Below, piece by piece: positions 12,553 through 13,399 of a DNA stretch of 13,399 nt (position 1 is its first letter; each line of letters opens with the position of its first letter). The stretch covers positions 1 to 13,399 of the forward strand of contig CAYRRZ010000027.1 of NCBI GenBank assembly GCA_964426815.1, given 5' to 3'. Both the position numbers and the translations under genes were made by a program. Below the pieces are notes generated by a model. It saw only the letters and a list, made by a program, of their open reading frames with translations, was not told the DNA's origin and searched no databases. The stretch comes from JADZEJ01 sp964426815. Lineage in GTDB: Bacteria > Patescibacteriota > Patescibacteriia > 2-12-FULL-60-25.

Positions 12553-13399
12553 ATGACTTTTTCTTTTGAACGACTTTGTCTAGCGCTCATCGCCATCGCT
12601 GGATTGGTCTATGTGGGGATTGCGGCAGAACGTTATGGTTTTATGGCGAGAGAGTTGAAAGATCAACAAAGTGCCATCACGCAACTCTCAATGAAGATTG
12701 ATGCTTTAAAGGCAAAACCATCGATACCAGATGTTCAGATCAATCAAGTTACTCCAGGGGTAGGCAGCGAAGGAGGAAGCGGTATGGGTATGACAGAACC
12801 CGGGATGCCAGTTGCCGTAGCTCCTGCACCTGTTGATGCTCCATTTCCGATGGACTTGATTGGGAAGAAGTCGACGATTACAGAAACGTGGATAGAACAT
12901 GTGCGGATTGAAAACAAAAGAGAGTGTTTTACGAGAGGTGAAGATATTGCAAGCGAGGTCTGGTCTCCGAATTGTCCTATTGTTGCAGATACGGTTTTAC
13001 CTACTGACAAGCGCATCCGTGTTCAGATCCTCCTTGATGAGAAAGAACCAACCGTGGGACATCTGCAAATTTTGAAAGATGGGAAAAAACTTTCGTTGCC
13101 GGATTTGCTTCTCGATGCCAGCTCAGCTATCTCGGTCTCGTACGTGGATGAGAAGACGATTTATGTTCGTAAATCAGGGTATGAATGGTATCAAAATTTG
13201 AAGCTGACAGACGGAGAGTGGAAACAGCATGAAATTCCACAGGTTGTGCTTGAAGCATATCCCTTCAAATCTAAACCGCCGTTTGATATTCAGCTTGGCA
13301 GGAAATATACGCGCTATACAGAAACGCGTTGGCCACCGGGTGGTGAAGGATACTATGGCGAAGACCCAAATTGGAACAAATGGGCATTGGAATATATCT
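12553..13399 (+). CDS. Membrane-anchored protein of unknown function (3' partial)
   Basis: The frame is open from ATG 12553 to the right edge (282 codons, no stop). The N-terminus has an uncleaved signal-anchor helix (about residues 6-25, 'RLCLALIAIAGLVYVGIAAE'). A short coiled coil follows ('ELKDQQSAITQLSMKIDALK'), then a Gly/Met/Pro/Ala-rich flexible linker (about 65-98). The rest is an extracytoplasmic domain with no motif I can name: 'WIEHVRIENKRECF', 'VWSPNCPIV' (two Cys that could pair), beta-rich 'RVQILLDEKEP', 'VSYVDEKTIYVRKSGYEWYQ' and 'KYTRYTETRWPPGGEGYYGE'. The anchor-coil-linker-domain design fits a surface protein. It follows the phosphodiester glycosidase gene by 48 bases, but the extended -10 suggests its own transcript. 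Confidence 0.8.
   Translation, partial: MTFSFERLCLALIAIAGLVYVGIAAERYGFMARELKDQQSAITQLSMKIDALKAKPSIPDVQINQVTPGVGSEGGSGMGMTEPGMPVAVAPAPVDAPFPMDLIGKKSTITETWIEHVRIENKRECFTRGEDIASEVWSPNCPIVADTVLPTDKRIRVQILLDEKEPTVGHLQILKDGKKLSLPDLLLDASSAISVSYVDEKTIYVRKSGYEWYQNLKLTDGEWKQHEIPQVVLEAYPFKSKPPFDIQLGRKYTRYTETRWPPGGEGYYGEDPNWNKWALEYI

Noticed and set aside
1..13399. CRISPR arrays, insertion sequences, tRNA or rRNA genes
   Set aside because: I found no regularly spaced direct repeats, transposase motifs, cloverleaf-like stretches or conserved rRNA sequence on reading through.

Overview
The window is a gene-dense bacterial chromosome segment, most likely from the Patescibacteria (Candidate Phyla Radiation). 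The main taxonomic clue is the secreted protein on the minus strand at 9905-10855. Its C-terminal domain has the 'YRPGKKMVKF...VLRWVTSEPLAVALYG...DDVPDTVYTNY' pattern that I associate with surface proteins of the Uhrbacteria/Magasanikbacteria/Falkowbacteria type. Placement below phylum level is inference. No phage, IS element, CRISPR array, rRNA or tRNA is visible.

Layout. 1-1633: an HD-domain phosphohydrolase (cut by the left edge), convergent msrA (methionine sulfoxide reductase A), and an all-helical protein of unknown function closed by a clear terminator. 1702-3777: a two-domain protein joining a spermidine-synthase-like Rossmann domain to a FemAB/GNAT-like domain, convergent with a small RBBP9-type serine hydrolase. 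3787-5881: pyrH (UMP kinase), a membrane-anchored coiled-coil protein and a 172-aa hypothetical, each with its own promoter or ribosome binding site and each followed by a strong hairpin-T-run terminator. 5883-9526: recQ divergent from a 582-aa coiled-coil protein with a possible PD-(D/E)xK-like (QxK) core. 9540-13399: a small minus-strand gene, the secreted Patescibacteria-type protein, a GC-rich single-TM Pro/Cys protein behind a structured leader, a phosphodiester-glycosidase lipoprotein, and a membrane-anchored protein cut by the right edge. This last part reads as an envelope/surface module.

Two architectural themes stand out. First, three transcription units (pyrH, the gene at 4684, and the minus gene at 9853) have an intrinsic terminator that falls before any in-frame stop codon. 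The open frames run straight through the hairpin, and in each a TTA codon (one transversion from TAA) lies between 0 and about 9 codons upstream of the stem. For pyrH this TTA is exactly where the UMP kinase family normally ends. If termination is efficient, these units would make nonstop mRNAs, as known for E. coli arfA. Otherwise stops have been lost by mutation or sequence error. Second, translation starts appear bimodal: some genes have a textbook Shine-Dalgarno sequence, while six have none and instead a -10-like hexamer only 6-11 bases before the start codon, suggesting leaderless or near-leaderless mRNAs.
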